64,000 bases of DNA from Rhypophila decipiens (lineage: Eukaryota; Ascomycota; Sordariomycetes; Sordariales; Naviculisporaceae). Location of the stretch: the NCBI GenBank assembly GCA_033297075.1, contig MU858063.1, positions 345,912 through 409,911 of the forward strand, written 5' to 3'. The position numbers and the translations under genes are program-made. The stretch's first letter is position 1. Each line of letters begins with the position of its first letter. The notes beneath the pieces were generated by a model that did no database searches, had not been told where the DNA came from, and saw only the letters and a list, made by a program, of their open reading frames with translations. Shown here piece by piece: positions 1 to 11,386 of this stretch.

Positions 1-2
1 TC

Positions 3-284
3 GAGCAGAGACTGGCGACTCAAAATGGGGAGGAACCTCCGGCCAAGAAGCCGTATTTCAAGGGGTATGATTCCCGTGTCGAGGGGGCCATGAAGAGTGC
101 CCAGGTTTTGAGGATCAAGGGAGTTAGTAAGCTTGAGACGAGGAGTCTGATGGAGTACTGGGCTGCTAGTGGGCTGTTGAGGACCACGGTTGATGAGGTT
201 GCTGTTAGTGAGAAGTGGATGCTTGGTGGGAATGGAGTGCTCGGGGAGATGGAACGGGCTTCGCTCTTGACTATGCGGTTGTAG
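3..284 (+). CDS. 3' end of an unrecognised protein-coding gene (5' truncated by window edge)
   Basis: An open frame runs from the left edge to a TAG at 282-284 and gives the last 93 residues of a protein. The part seen is polar and probably helical, with the segments AKKPYFKGYD, RIKGVSKLETRSLMEYW and WMLGGNGVLGEME. There is no obvious membrane segment or metal-binding motif. I do not recognise the family. It is called coding because the frame is open from the edge, has a reasonable residue mix, and is followed by AT-rich DNA with no further frame. The gene points toward MCM7, so the two 3' ends converge. Its start, introns and total length lie outside the window. Confidence 0.6.
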   Translation, partial: EQRLATQNGEEPPAKKPYFKGYDSRVEGAMKSAQVLRIKGVSKLETRSLMEYWAASGLLRTTVDEVAVSEKWMLGGNGVLGEMERASLLTMRL

Positions 285-968
285 ATGGACGGATGGGGCA
301 ACTTTGTATGCATTTTGTACATTTAACGTAGAGGGAGGGGCCATTGTAGACGTGTCATAGCTGGTCCTTTGTGAAAATTGTATATTATCACTCATTCGTA
401 CCCATGTGCTTCATTTTCTCACGTTGGTTTGCTTTACTGACGATTTTGATGCGATGCTTCCTGTCAATGAAGCTTTAAAGATGAGTTGATGCGGTCATCG
501 GTATCGGTTATAACGATTAAACATGAAAGAGGCAGTGCCCGGGAGACATTGGAAAACTTGACCATTAGAATTAAGCTCACTGTTGAGACATTTCACCAAG
601 TCAGCTCCAGGTACGTTTCTTCATCTTTTGTGGCTTGCTTTTATTCCATAGTTTGAGTCTACAAGATCGGACAAGACCTTCAGGTTTGTGCTAGGAAACG
701 TCGAGTATCACTTTCTCGATGCCTACCTTGGCAGCCAAATAGCAGAGTTGAGCACATAATTCTCATTCAAATACGATTGAATCATCGTTCCCCCCAAGCT
801 ATCCTGACCATAGAGAGAACAACATCGAGACGTAAAACATTTGATCCCCACACTAAAACGCCGAGGTACAAAAGGCTAAAAGAAAAAGAAACAAGTAGCA
901 AAATACCAAACAAGTCCAGCTGCAAAGGTATCCCAATATCACATCTTTACCTTCAGTCCCTATGGCCG
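285..968. other. Convergent 3' intergenic region
   Basis: This 684 bp stretch lies between the stop of the left-edge gene and the MCM7 stop. It is AT-rich and contains only short chance frames. It presumably holds the two 3' UTRs and polyadenylation sites. No RNA gene or repeat is visible. Confidence 0.6.
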
Positions 969-3494
969 TCAATCCTCCTCCTCCTGCTCCTCCTCCGCAT
1001 TAGCAGCAGTAACAAACACCAATCTCGTCCCATTCATGGCAGTTTGCCAAATCTGTCAGACATCAATCATTAGCATTTTCATCTTTTCCCAAAACCCCCA
1101 ACAACAGTTCAGTAACAGTAACAGGGTGGTAAAACTCACATCCAAATCGGTATATTCCTCCAGCGCAGCAAGCCACTGGTTCTCGGTGAAACCCTTGGCA
1201 ATAACCCGTTCCTTGACCTTCCTCATACTCAATTCAACCCCAAACTCATCCTCAAACTCATCATCCTCTTGATCATCCGGCCTACACGCCCCGCCATCTG
1301 CCAGCCCCTTGACAAGGTTATATATCCTGCTGCTGGCATTAAGCGCCCGTCTATTCGTGCCCTTGTCTTCGGCCGCCAAAGAATCCTTGCTCGCTTCCAC
1401 CAAGCGAAGTGCCTCGTCGACATCGTCTTGAATCACCGTGTCTGCCAGCCTCAGCCGAGCTAGGGCCTGTGCAAGACGGACAACACCCAACAGGGTACGG
1501 GGCGTGGTGTGGCCAAAGTTTTCGTTTCTCTTCTCCGCGCGCTTCTGCTGGGACCGCATGCGCACGTACGTCTTGACCATGTACTCGGATATAGTCTTTG
1601 GCACGACGGGGCGGTAGGTTCGTGCTTGGGCAACATAGGCGCGGACTTCTTGCGGGGAAAAGACGACTTCGTCGCCGGTGCCGATGTCGGGGTGGCGCCC
1701 GTGCATGTGCACGTAGGTTACGTGCTTGGCTAGTTGGGCGTCGAGCTCACGGGTGGGTGTGTCGAGGAGGAGGAACATGATGTCGAAACGGGAGAGTAGT
1801 GCTGCTGGCAGGTTGATGTTTTCGACGGCCGTCAGGCGTGTGTTGTACCGCCCGTAGAGGGGGTTAGCGGCTGCGAGGATTGAAGTTCGCGCATTCAGGG
1901 TTGTGCTGATGCCTGCTTTCGAGATGGAAATGGTCTGCTGTTCCATTACTTCGTGGATTGCCGTGCGGTCGTTGTCGTCCATCTTGTCGAACTCGTCGAT
2001 GCAGCAGATTCCATTGTCTGCTAGGACGAGAGCGCCACCTTCGAGGACCATCTCGTCTGTTACCGGGTCACGCATCACCGCCGCGGTGAGACCCACGCCG
2101 CTGGATCCGCGGCCAGAGGTGTATACACCGCGCGGGGCGACCTTGGAGATGTACTTGAGCAGCTGGGACTTGGCCACACCCGGGTCACCCATCAGGCAGA
2201 TGTTGATGTCGCCGCGGATGCGCATGCCGTCGCCGACTTCCTTGGTAACGCCGCCGACGAGGAGGAGCAGCAAGGCTTTCTTGACGTCGAGATGGCCAAA
2301 GATCTCGGGGGCGATGGACTTGGCCAGGAGGTCGTAGAGATTGCCGGATTGGTTGAATGCTTGGAGGCGACGCATCAGGAGGGGGTCGACCTCCATGTCC
2401 TCGTAGGATTTCTTGTGCTGGCGGATGTGGTGCGCCTCGATGTAGGTGTCTGTGAGGAGGCCGGCTTTCATGGCCTTGAAGCCTGTGTATGGTGTCGGCA
2501 GGAAAACACCCGCAATGTCGACAATGTCGCCGGGGTTGATCTGGCGGACCAGACTTCCGAAGCAGTGCACGGTCAGGGTTCTCGGGATCTGGCCGATGGG
2601 CACTTGCTCGGCTAGTTCCTGGACCTTGACTTCCTGGAACGGCAAAAACTTGGAGGCGCGGGACGAGGGCTGCAGTTGACCCTTGGATTGGTTCTCTTTG
2701 CAGTCCTGCGAGGGGCAGATGGTCAGGGGCGCATACTGCTTGTCCTTGACGGGCTGGAAGATCTCGCAGCCGCAGCGGTCGCACGTGTAGGCGCCGACCT
2801 GGACGATGGGCTTGACGTCCGAGACTCGGGTGGCAATGCCTCGGATGGTGATGAGGGAGCCTAGGTGGTCGCCGCGGACCTGACGCACCGACAGGGCCTT
2901 GACCGGGTGGTCGGGCGTCTCCGTGCGGGGCTTGAAGACCAGAGTGTAGCGGCGGGTGAGCTCGGGGGGGAACATATTGTCGGCGGCCGCCACCAACGGG
3001 TCCCCTTCTCTGTCGGCAGCCTCCTCCTGAGAAAGGTTGCGCTTCACTCGTGCGGCCATGACCACGTCGAGCACGTCGTCCTTGAAGCTGATGCCAATGC
3101 TGGGGGCGGGCATCAGCTTGTCGACGGCACGGGAGAGGATTTCCACGTAGTGTTTGGTGTTTTTCTCGACCGACTCGACAAGCTTGTAGCCCTCGTTGAA
3201 GTCCCTCTCGTACTGGGCAAGGTCGTCGAGGTCGATGACAATCTCGCTGATCTTTCGGTCTGCGAGTTCTCGCAATAAGTCCTTGTACTTGTGGGTGGGC
3301 TTCCTCCTCTGCCGACGGGCGTCTCCGCCATCCTCGTCCATGAAATCATACTCGTCGTCCTCGCCAATGTCGATGTCACCGAGGCCATCAACGATCGCCT
3401 GCTCTGGGGAGGTCTTGAAGTCTGTAAGGAACTCCTCGAATGCTTTTTGCTGCGCATTGTAGTCAACAGGCGCGCGAAGCTGAAGGAGCGCCAT
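969..3494 (-). CDS. MCM7: MCM7, subunit of the MCM2-7 replicative DNA helicase
   Basis: The protein is a subunit of the hexameric nuclear helicase that licenses origins and unwinds DNA at forks. The minus-strand start is the ATG at 3492-3494. Exon 1 is 1140-3494, the intron 1053-1139 (87 nt, GTGAGT...CTGACAG) and exon 2 969-1052, giving 812 aa, the normal fungal length. Without splicing the frame would end in a non-conserved Leu-rich tail; the splice restores a tail beginning DLDIWQTAMNGTRLVFV and ending in acidic residues. Visible motifs are zinc-binding cysteines at about 238, 241, 260 and 265, Walker A GDPGVAKS at 436-443, Walker B CIDEFDKM near 498-505 and arginine-finger SRFD near 568-571. 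The ATG is preferred over an upstream open frame because MALLQLRAPVDY starts the family N-terminus. It shares a divergent promoter with PEX1. Confidence 0.97.
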
Positions 3495-4162
3495 GTTTGT
3501 GTTAGGGCGCAGAAACAGAAATTGGAGATTTTTTCGCTGTAATAAAGTCGGCCGGGTTGCAGTTGGAGTCGTCGACTGAAGATTGAGGAATTGGTTTGTT
3601 TTGTTGCGACCTTCAATCCCTCGTTGCAAAAGATGCGACAAGCAGGGAATTGTGGATTCAAAAGTAAACGGCGCTTGGAGGTTTCTGGCCGGGCGACAGC
3701 GACAGGGGTGCGTGGTGGCTGGGAGTCGCGCCCAAGGAGCGCCAAAACGCGACTTTTCGCGTCTTGCAGAATGCCAGTTTAATTGACTGGCCCGCTTTGG
3801 GCTTTTCAGGGGTAAAAACAACAGTGGGGTGTCCCTTGTCGGTTTAACATGAGCAGCTGACCGCCAGCCGACACATTTCATCCCAAGCCCGATGCCGAGC
3901 CCGGGCTGGCAGTGCCGTCCCGGAAACCCCAAAGCCTCGGCACATGCTAATCGGCCGACAGGTACTCCAACTTGGAGCTTCCCCGACTTGCGGATATGCA
4001 TGCAAGCTCATACCATTCATACCACACATAATCGTACTTGCGGTTCTACATCCCGACGTCAACATTAAAGTTGCCTTCCAAGTTCTATGATTCTTGAACA
4101 ATTGCGCCTGTTGATTAGTTGAAACGGCATTGCATCTGCGCATACACGAATACTCACAGAGA
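3495..4162. promoter_or_regulatory. Divergent MCM7/PEX1 promoter region
   Basis: This 668 bp region separates the two divergent start codons. It contains a compact cluster of cell-cycle-type motifs on the MCM7 side (annotated separately) and no supportable gene. An open minus-strand frame continues upstream of the MCM7 ATG, but it is Ser/Arg/Pro-rich and has no family match. Confidence 0.6.
3739..3762 (-). promoter_or_regulatory. E2F/MBF-like motif cluster upstream of MCM7
   Basis: Read on the minus strand, this stretch contains ACGCGAAAA, then TCGCG, then TTTTGGCGC within 24 bp. TTTTGGCGC matches the E2F consensus TTTSSCGC, and ACGCG is the core of the yeast MCB element bound by MBF. The cluster lies about 245-270 bp upstream of the MCM7 ATG. 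MCM genes are G1/S-regulated in fungi, so a role in periodic transcription is likely, but this is inference. Confidence 0.55.
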
Positions 4163-7100
4163 ATGGCGCCCCGGAGGAATGCGCAGTCCACGGCGGCCGA
4201 GATATCGCTAGTCCACCTCCAAAACTGTCTGGTCAACCTGCCGCCATCTTTGGCTTCCTTGCTGTCCAATGTCAACACAGTCAGTGCTTCAGAACATTGT
4301 CGACAAGCCCACTACATAAAACTGACACACTCTCTTTATAGCCCGCCCAAAATGTCATCGTCGAGCTAAACTACCGAGCCCCTCCCACCCCAGGGTCCAA
4401 CACCACCTCCCCATCCTCAAAATCCATCTACGTGGGATGGACCGGCATGTCCAGCAGGCGCAAAGCCGCCCCGATCGTCGGAAGAGATGGGCTCCTCAAC
4501 GGATCCCGAGGGTCATCCTCCTCCTCCCAGGAAGTACCCCTCGTCGAGATCGACGCCAAGCTAGCATCAGCCGTTGGTCTCCAAGATGGCCAAAAAGTCG
4601 TCGCAAGCATACATTTCGACCCCCCAATCACCCACACCGTCAACATCGAGCCCCTGACCCCCGAAGACTGGGAGATGATTGAGCTGCACGGGACCTTTCT
4701 CGAAGATAACCTGCTGTTCCAAATACGCGCCGTACCCAACCCTGCCTATGTCGGACCCAGCGGGGTGGCAAACGGAGCGCATCCCTTGACGCTCCATCTG
4801 TCGCAGACCTCGACGGCGAATATCAAGGTCTTGTCGCTGGACCCACCTCTCGCTCCAGATATCCCGTTTGCCAAGATCGGTCCCGACGCCGAGGTCATTG
4901 TTGCTCCCAAGGTGCGATCTAAGCAGCGCAGTGGAAACAAGGACAACAAGAGTGTGGGCGGGACATCGAAAAAGAGCGGCAAGAGCTCGGCCAGCACGGC
5001 CAGACGGAAGAGTAGCCGGGAGGAGAAGAAGCCTGCCTTGTTCCTGAGGGGCGTTGACCGGGCCCTCTGCGAGGAGTTTTTTGACGAGGGTCCTGTCGTC
5101 CAAGATTTAAGTGTTTTTGTTGATCGAGACTTGATTTCGACGGGTCATCTCAAATCAGTCAACCATGTATCTGTCAGCCTTGTCCGGCCGGCGGGGCTTC
5201 AGCAGCCGATTGACTCGCAGCATCAGCCCCCTCCGCAAGAGGGCGAGACTGTTACGGGATCTACCAAGATTGTTGCGCGTCTTCGGGCCTGGGATGACCC
5301 GCCTAATGGGCAGACCGCGGCGTTGTCTCCGGCGTTATGCGCGGCATTGGGATGTACGGGCTTAGTCGGCGGAGTCGTCAAGATTGAAGTCGCGCCTAAT
5401 CATCTGCCTCGCAAGTCGGCAGACAAGGACGGTGCGACCCGGGATTCAGTCCAGACTTTGAAAGTTTACCCTTTTGCGTCGACCAAAACAGCCATTTCAT
5501 CCGGTGCCGTGGGTCTCAAGTTTGGCGGGCAGTCCAAGGCTGAGAAGGAGGAGGCTGCCAAGCAAGTCAAACATATCTACGGCGCCGACGGCAATGGACT
5601 TCTTTTGGGCCCATTGACCGATGGCCAGGTTCTTGGTCTACATGAAGGACTGAGTTATCCTCGTGGATGGGAAGGAGCCATCGTCAAGTTCGACCCGCCA
5701 TCTTCGGCGTCCTCTGGTGCGAAGAAGCCCCTGAGCTGGATCATGGGTTCGGACTGGAAATTACCCATCTCTGTTCAGCCACCTATTACCCGACCAACAT
5801 GGCTATCTGAATTTGAGGACGAGCTAGCCGGACCTTCTGCATCGGGTGATTCACTACTCGTGGGCATTGATAGTCTCCTCTCTAAGCTCCAACTTCATCT
5901 TTCTCACCTTTCTTCGGTCCTCCTAACTGGCGGCCAAGGCTCTGGCAAGACCAGCGTAGCCCAATCGGTGGCCCGCACTCTACGTTATGAATCATTCTTC
6001 CATACGACCTACTTTTCGTGCACAAGACTGGTCAACGATGAGAGTCGTATCTCAACCGTCAAAGAGACGCTGAACCGTTTATTCATGGCCGCCAGCTGGG
6101 GTGCTCGATTAGGCGGAAAGGCCCTCGTCGTGCTGGACGATCTGGATAAACTCTGTCCAGCCGAGACCGAACTGCAGGTGGGCAACGACAATGCTCGTAG
6201 TCGACAAATCAGCGAGGCCATTTGCGCCATGGTCAAGCAGTACTGCGGCGGTGGCGGCGAAAGAAATGTTGTGCTGCTAGCGACTTGTCAGGGCAAAGAT
6301 TCGTTACATAACGTGCTTGTCGGTGGCCATGTTGTGCGGGAAATAGTGGATCTATCTGCACCGGATAAAGATACGCGGAGGAAGATCCTCGAGGCAATTG
6401 TCAAGAAGGATGCTGTTTTGGCCGAGGAGTCAAATGGGCTTACGACGTCGGAGGATGAACACAGTAGACCTACCACCGCAGACGGAAGTGCCGCGCCTTC
6501 CGACTCGGAGAATGGCTGGATGGACGGGCCGGAGCCTGTTCGGAGGACTAGGCCTGGCAGGAAGAACCAGGCCAATGGCTTCGTGCTGGACCAGGATCTG
6601 GATTACCTGGACATTGCGGGCCACACGGACGGATACATGCCCGGTGATCTGATTTTACTTATTTCCCGCGCACGAAACGAGGCGTTGAGCAGGGCAGTCA
6701 CGGAAATATCTTCCAAGCCTGCCTCGGCACAAACCAGCATCCCTACAGCTATCCCCCTAGCCCGGCATGATTTCACCTCTGCCCTAAAAGGCTTCACACC
6801 AGCATCCCTACGAAACGTGACCCTCCAATCCTCCACCACAACATTTTCCTCCATCGGCGGCCTCCACGAAACCAGAAAAATCCTGCTCGAAACGCTCGAA
6901 TATCCAACCAAATACGCACCCATATTCGCCCAATGCCCTCTCCGTCTCCGCTCCGGCTTGCTTCTCTACGGATACCCCGGCTGCGGCAAGACCCTCCTCG
7001 CCTCCGCAGTAGCAGGAGAATGCGGCCTAAACTTTATCTCGGTAAAAGGTCCCGAGATTCTAAACAAATACATTGGCGCCTCTGAAAAATCCGTCCGCGA

Positions 7101-8004
7101 TCTATTCGAACGAGCAAGCGCCGCAAAACCCTGTGTTTTGTTTTTTGACGAGTTTGATTCCATTGCTCCGAAAAGAGGCCATGATTCCACGGGTGTGACT
7201 GACAGAGTGGTGAATCAGCTTCTCACGCAGATGGATGGTGCGGAGGGGTTATCGGGCGTTTATGTACTGGCTGCTACGTCACGGCCGGATCTGATTGATC
7301 CTGCCTTGTTGCGGCCGGGGAGACTGGATAAGAGCTTGTTGTGTGATTTCCCCGGTGGAGAGGACAGGCTGGATATTTTGAGGGCGTTGATGGGCAAGGT
7401 TAAACTTGTGGAGGGAATGTGGGAGGATGAGAGGACGGTGAACGAGTTGCAAGAACGGACGGAGGGATTCTCGGGAGCGGATCTTCAGGCTTTGGTGTCG
7501 AATGCACAGCTTGAGGCTATCCATGATGTTCTTGGGGATCATGGGGCTGTTGGGGGGAGTTCACAGGGCCAGCAGGGGAGGAATAGAAAGAAAGGGGTGG
7601 CGTCGGGGACAGGGAGAGAGTTTATCCAGTTTCCGTATGGAGAGAAGGAGCTGGGGGGTGAGGGAGCGCCAAAAACGAGACAGGCAATGTTGGCGGAGCA
7701 GGCGGCTATTTCGGCCAAGTTGGAAGCTTTGAAGACTGCCAGGAAGAGGGCTAGGGGTGGCAAGGATGATGGGGTGAATGGAGATTCTGGAGCAGCAAAG
7801 AACGCTGCGTCTGCTGGGAATAAAGAAGTCGTGATTGGGTGGAAACACATCTTCAAGGCGTTGGAGGGTACGAGGGCGAGTATCAGTGCCCAGGAGCGGT
7901 CTAGGCTGGAAAGGATTTATAGGGAGTTTGTTGTCGGCCGGAGCGGGGATATGAAGGATGGTCAGGGGAGTATGGAGGTTGGGGGGAGGAGTAGTTTGAT
8001 GTGA
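4163..8004 (+). CDS. PEX1: PEX1, peroxisomal AAA-ATPase of the PTS-receptor export complex
   Basis: PEX1 works with PEX6 at the peroxisomal membrane to extract ubiquitinated PEX5 for recycling. Exon 1 is 4163-4279, starting MAPRRNAQ. The intron is 4280-4341 (62 nt, GTCAGT...TTTATAG) and exon 2 is 4342-8004, giving 1259 aa, typical of fungal PEX1. The splice joins ...LLSNVNT to PAQNVIVELNYR, restoring the conserved N-terminal fold. Two AAA modules are visible. D1 has Walker A GGQGSGKT near 569-576. D2 has the PEX1-style Walker A GYPGCGKT near 916-923, Walker B LFFDEFDSIAPKRG, and the second-region motif ending DPALLRPGRLDKSL. A Lys/Ser-rich linker follows the N-domain and a Lys-rich low-complexity stretch lies near the C-terminus. 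It is divergent to MCM7. Confidence 0.96.
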
Positions 8005-8240
8005 GTGTCTTGTTGGTGACTGACAAGTAGCGGGGACTGGAGAGTTGATGTTGATATCAGCTGGAGGTAATGGTGAATGGGTGGGATGTTTGGGGCGACT
8101 TGAGCATCTTTTAAATTTTGACTTTTACATGTGTTCTGTTTTTCCTATTCTCCTCATAGTAAATAATTAGATGATCTTGATTGTTGTTCTGAGGCCTAAT
8201 TGGGTATAGCGCGCTACGCCGCTTTTGCGATTTCCGTGAC

Positions 8241-8374
8241 TACCGGTACCATATCTACTGACTTTTACAGAATGGACCTGCTCAGTTCCTTGCCTGCAAT
8301 TTCTCTCGGCCGCTAAGCCTACTCGGCTTTAGGGAAATTCTGTAAAAAGTCAGTAGATACGGTATACGGGGTAC
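8241..8374. repeat. MITE-like inverted repeat, copy 1
   Basis: The left arm at 8241-8273 and the right arm at 8336-8374 are near-perfect reverse complements. Both contain the core ATCTACTGAC followed by a T-run and ACAGAAT. About 60 bp of loop, rich in GGC/CCG, separates them. The arms differ by a few substitutions and small indels. The element is too short to code for a transposase, so it is either a non-autonomous transposon remnant or a structured hairpin. Confidence 0.7.
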
Positions 8375-8465
8375 TAGAGAACAAACACGCTATCGCGACC
8401 TAGAGTCTGCTGTTGGCTCGTCTGTTTTGGGTAAGATTTGGCGCCGTTTTTAGCGGCTCGGACAG

Positions 8466-8706
8466 TAAGTACAGTACCCCACGTGTACCGCATTCTCTCA
8501 ACCGATACAGCTTTGTGATCCGTGCGCGCTCACCAAAATCCAGTCCACCACAATGCCAAGCTCCAAACCAGATCTATGGGCAGCTGGCCGTCGGCTGGTG
8601 AGTCAGCTAAGCTCTCTGACTTGATTGGCCCGATTTGCTATTTCGTGCACGGATCACAAAGCTGCATCGGTTGAGAGAAACCGGTATGTACAAGTTACAA
8701 GCAGGC
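8466..8706. repeat. MITE-like inverted repeat, copy 2 (different family)
   Basis: The left arm at about 8481-8528 and the right arm at 8644-8691 are reverse complements over roughly 45 bp, sharing CTCTCAACCGAT, then CAGCTTTGTGATCCGTGC. They flank about 115 bp of unique DNA. Weaker complementarity (GTAAGTACAGTACC against GTAACTTGTACATACC) extends outward to about 8466 and 8706. The arm sequence is unrelated to the neighbouring element at 8241-8374. No coding capacity is present. Confidence 0.7.
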
Positions 8707-9055
8707 CCATGTTTCGTCTGACCAACTTCAAGCGGGCGGTTCAAGGCCTGGCCAATTATAGTTCATTTCACCAACCTCCAAACGCTGCGGCGGCTTCAGA
8801 CTTACGACTGCGTTGGTGGTTATCCGGCTCTCAACATACGTATATTTGATTTCCAGCAAGATCAGCAGCACAGATAAATAGTATAGTCTTCCCTTGCTGT
8901 GTTTCAACAACTCTAACCTTAGAAACTGAAATAAAAGCTGTAATATAAGCTATAAAACTTCAAATACGAATTATATATTCACTGGATGAGCTATCGCTGA
9001 GTACTTGCGTTGCCTGTATATGATTAGGTACGAGGTATGATCTCAACTAAGATAA

Positions 9056-11386
9056 CTAACCTTGATAAGCCAACCACCCAAAGACAACAAGCGCCATCCA
9101 GACAACACGAAACAGAGTCGTCCAGAGCTCGGTAATCACCAGCGAAGCAGCTGATCTCGGCCCAGTCGACGATGGTCCCCTTTTCTTGGCTGCTTTCCAT
9201 TTCCCGCCGTCATATCCACCACCACTATTATATCCATTGACATTGCCATGACCACCATATCCCTCGTCGTCATTATCGCTGGGTATCTCAATCTTGGGTC
9301 CTCCCCATCCCCACTTCCCTCCCCCTCCTCCTCCCGTGGTCTTGCCCGAGTGCGAGTGTGAAGATCGTCGAGAGTGGTGGTGATGGCCTTTCTCTTTCTT
9401 GCTGCCGGTAGTGCTGCCGCTCCGTGAAGCAGTAGCTGATAAGCCGGCCAATCGACTCGACGAAGTCCCACCAAACCCACCACCAGATGGAAGAGAATAT
9501 TCTTCGTAATCCTCCACCTTGGTTTTGAACACGGGCAACAAGAACCCGCCTCTCCTTGGCCCGGATTTTCCACCACCAGACCAAGACCAAGGATCTTCTG
9601 GGAGCGCAAAGGGCGTGAGATGCAAGACCGGAACCAACAATGCCCGGACGGTAAGCAGAGCAATGCAGAGAAGCGCAAACAGCACATATCGGATATACGT
9701 CGTCAACTGGGTAGGTAACAAGCACAGGTGTGTTTGTAACGTAGGTTGTTTGTCACCCAACAAAGGCTGGCCGTTCCCGTCGAGCGGGTTATACATGCTC
9801 ACCATGAGGAAGCCCGGGGTCGGCACGCCCATGGCCATGCTGATGCTCTTGACGGTGATTTCTGGCACGTTCTTCTGGTTCGCCGCGTGGATGACCTCGC
9901 AGTAGTCGTGGTCATCGCCCGAAAAGGCGTGGACGACATTGCCGATTTTTTCGATCAGACTGACAGAGTGGTGCTCGCTTAGGACATTTTGGTACTGGTA
10001 GCCTCGCGAGACGGAGATGGCGTTGCGGTGGTCGGGGAAGACAGGGTCCGTCTGGCCTGCGGGTGGTTTGGCAGGCGGCCAGTGCTCCCGTAGCGGTCCG
10101 CATGGGGTGCCCTCGGGACGATACAGAGGCACGTGGGTGAGTAAAATGGTGGGCAACTCTGGGGCCCCCTTTCCGAGAAAAGGCTTGTCGTCAAAGTTGG
10201 CGCTTTCCAGGTTCTCGATTCGGTGATTGAATTTCAGCTCGGGCTCCTCGCCACGCTGGACGCGGAGTTCCTTCTCGACTGCTCGGCGCTTAAGACGCTT
10301 TATGTCGAGGAGGAAATGCTCGGTGGGTTTGTACACGGGGCGGAGGTCGTGTTTCTGAGCTATGGGGGAGGCTTCGGCGCTTAATGAGACAGAGTCGACC
10401 GACACAAAAGTGTGGTTTCCCACGACGTCGACGCGGTTACCCTCGCCAAAGTAGGCTTCGAAGCGGTTCCGGACGGGGATCTTGATGTCGGCGCCAAAGC
10501 CTAGATCGTGGTTGCCCGGCAGGCTGGCGACGAGCTTCCGTCTCTTGTGCTCGGCTCCTGGGGCCCGGCTCGCCTTGACCCAGGGATTCATGAAGATGTC
10601 TCCGAATCTGGCATACTCTTTGAGCCAGTAGAACTCGTTGTACTTTTTGTTCCACTTCTTTAGGTACTTTTGCTCGCTCTTGGGATGCGGGGCCCACTCG
10701 GCGTCTCTGAAATCGCCGTGGGCAGTCTTCCATTCGCGGCCTCCATCAAAGAGATCTCCCAGGAAGAAGATGGTGTCGGGATCGAGCTGGGAGATCAACT
10801 GGTTGTACGATCTGCGCAAGTAGTTGTCGGTTATCAGGAATGTCAAGTCGTTGACGAACCACGGCCGTCCAGGGTACGAGTGATGGTCTATTAGTTGGGG
10901 GTCGGCGACAAGGACGAGATGGTGGGGGTCTGCACCGGCGGGCTATATATATACGACCGGATCAGTAACCATGGGACGAAGCACAAGGATATTAGAGACT
11001 GTCTGTCTTACCCAGTTCTCCCACTTGTCCCAGCGGCAGCTTTCCACCTTTGTGTGAAACGTCCATCGCTCTCCCCAGAGTAGCACCAGCACCCATATGG
11101 CCACTAACAAGTGGGGGATGCTGAATAGTCTGTTGTATGTCAAGTTCCTGCGCAAACGACGGGCTGACGCGACGAGAGCGGCAAGGACCATGTGTCTGCC
11201 GCGCTCGTTCCAGAAGCGCCATGACCAGCGGACACCGTTGGCGACGGCGGCGCGAATATCCTCCATCAGGGAAGTCGAGTCGGAGTCTTTTCTGCGGTGC
11301 GAATACGATGACTGGCGATAGCTGTTTCCATATCCATAGCCGTAACTGCCGTAGGACTGGCCGCCACTACTATAAGGCGGCGCCAT
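9056..11386 (-). CDS. Cdc1/Ted1 (PGAP5-like) family membrane metallophosphoesterase
   Basis: Exon 1 is 11012-11386, the intron 10943-11011 (69 nt, GTAAGA...TATATAG) and exon 2 9056-10942, giving about 753 aa. The splice creates the metal-binding stretch VADPQLIDHHSYPGRPW (D139), followed by GDLFDGGR (about 187-194), GNHDLG (about 268-273) and GDDHDYC. The order fits calcineurin-like phosphoesterases of the Cdc1/Ted1 group. These act on GPI-anchor ethanolamine-phosphate in the ER and support ER exit of GPI proteins. Predicted membrane spans are near 88-104, in the stretch LFALLCIALLTVRALLVPVL, and near the C-terminus. The N-terminus is Tyr/Ser/Gly-rich, and a Gly/Ser/His-rich loop precedes the last span. 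A 47-nt intron at 9014-9060 could replace the last residues and end at 8991. Whether it is the Cdc1 or Ted1 orthologue cannot be settled here. Confidence 0.9.

Larger units (their letters stand above)
8005..9055. other. Intergenic region containing two inverted-repeat elements
   Basis: This region separates the PEX1 stop from the convergent metallophosphoesterase stop. It holds two MITE-like inverted repeats (8241-8374 and about 8466-8706) and AT-rich 3' DNA. No gene is supported. Confidence 0.6.

Noticed and set aside
2185..2784. 199-codon minus-strand frame inside MCM7
   Set aside because: It is an off-frame shadow of a conserved helicase exon.
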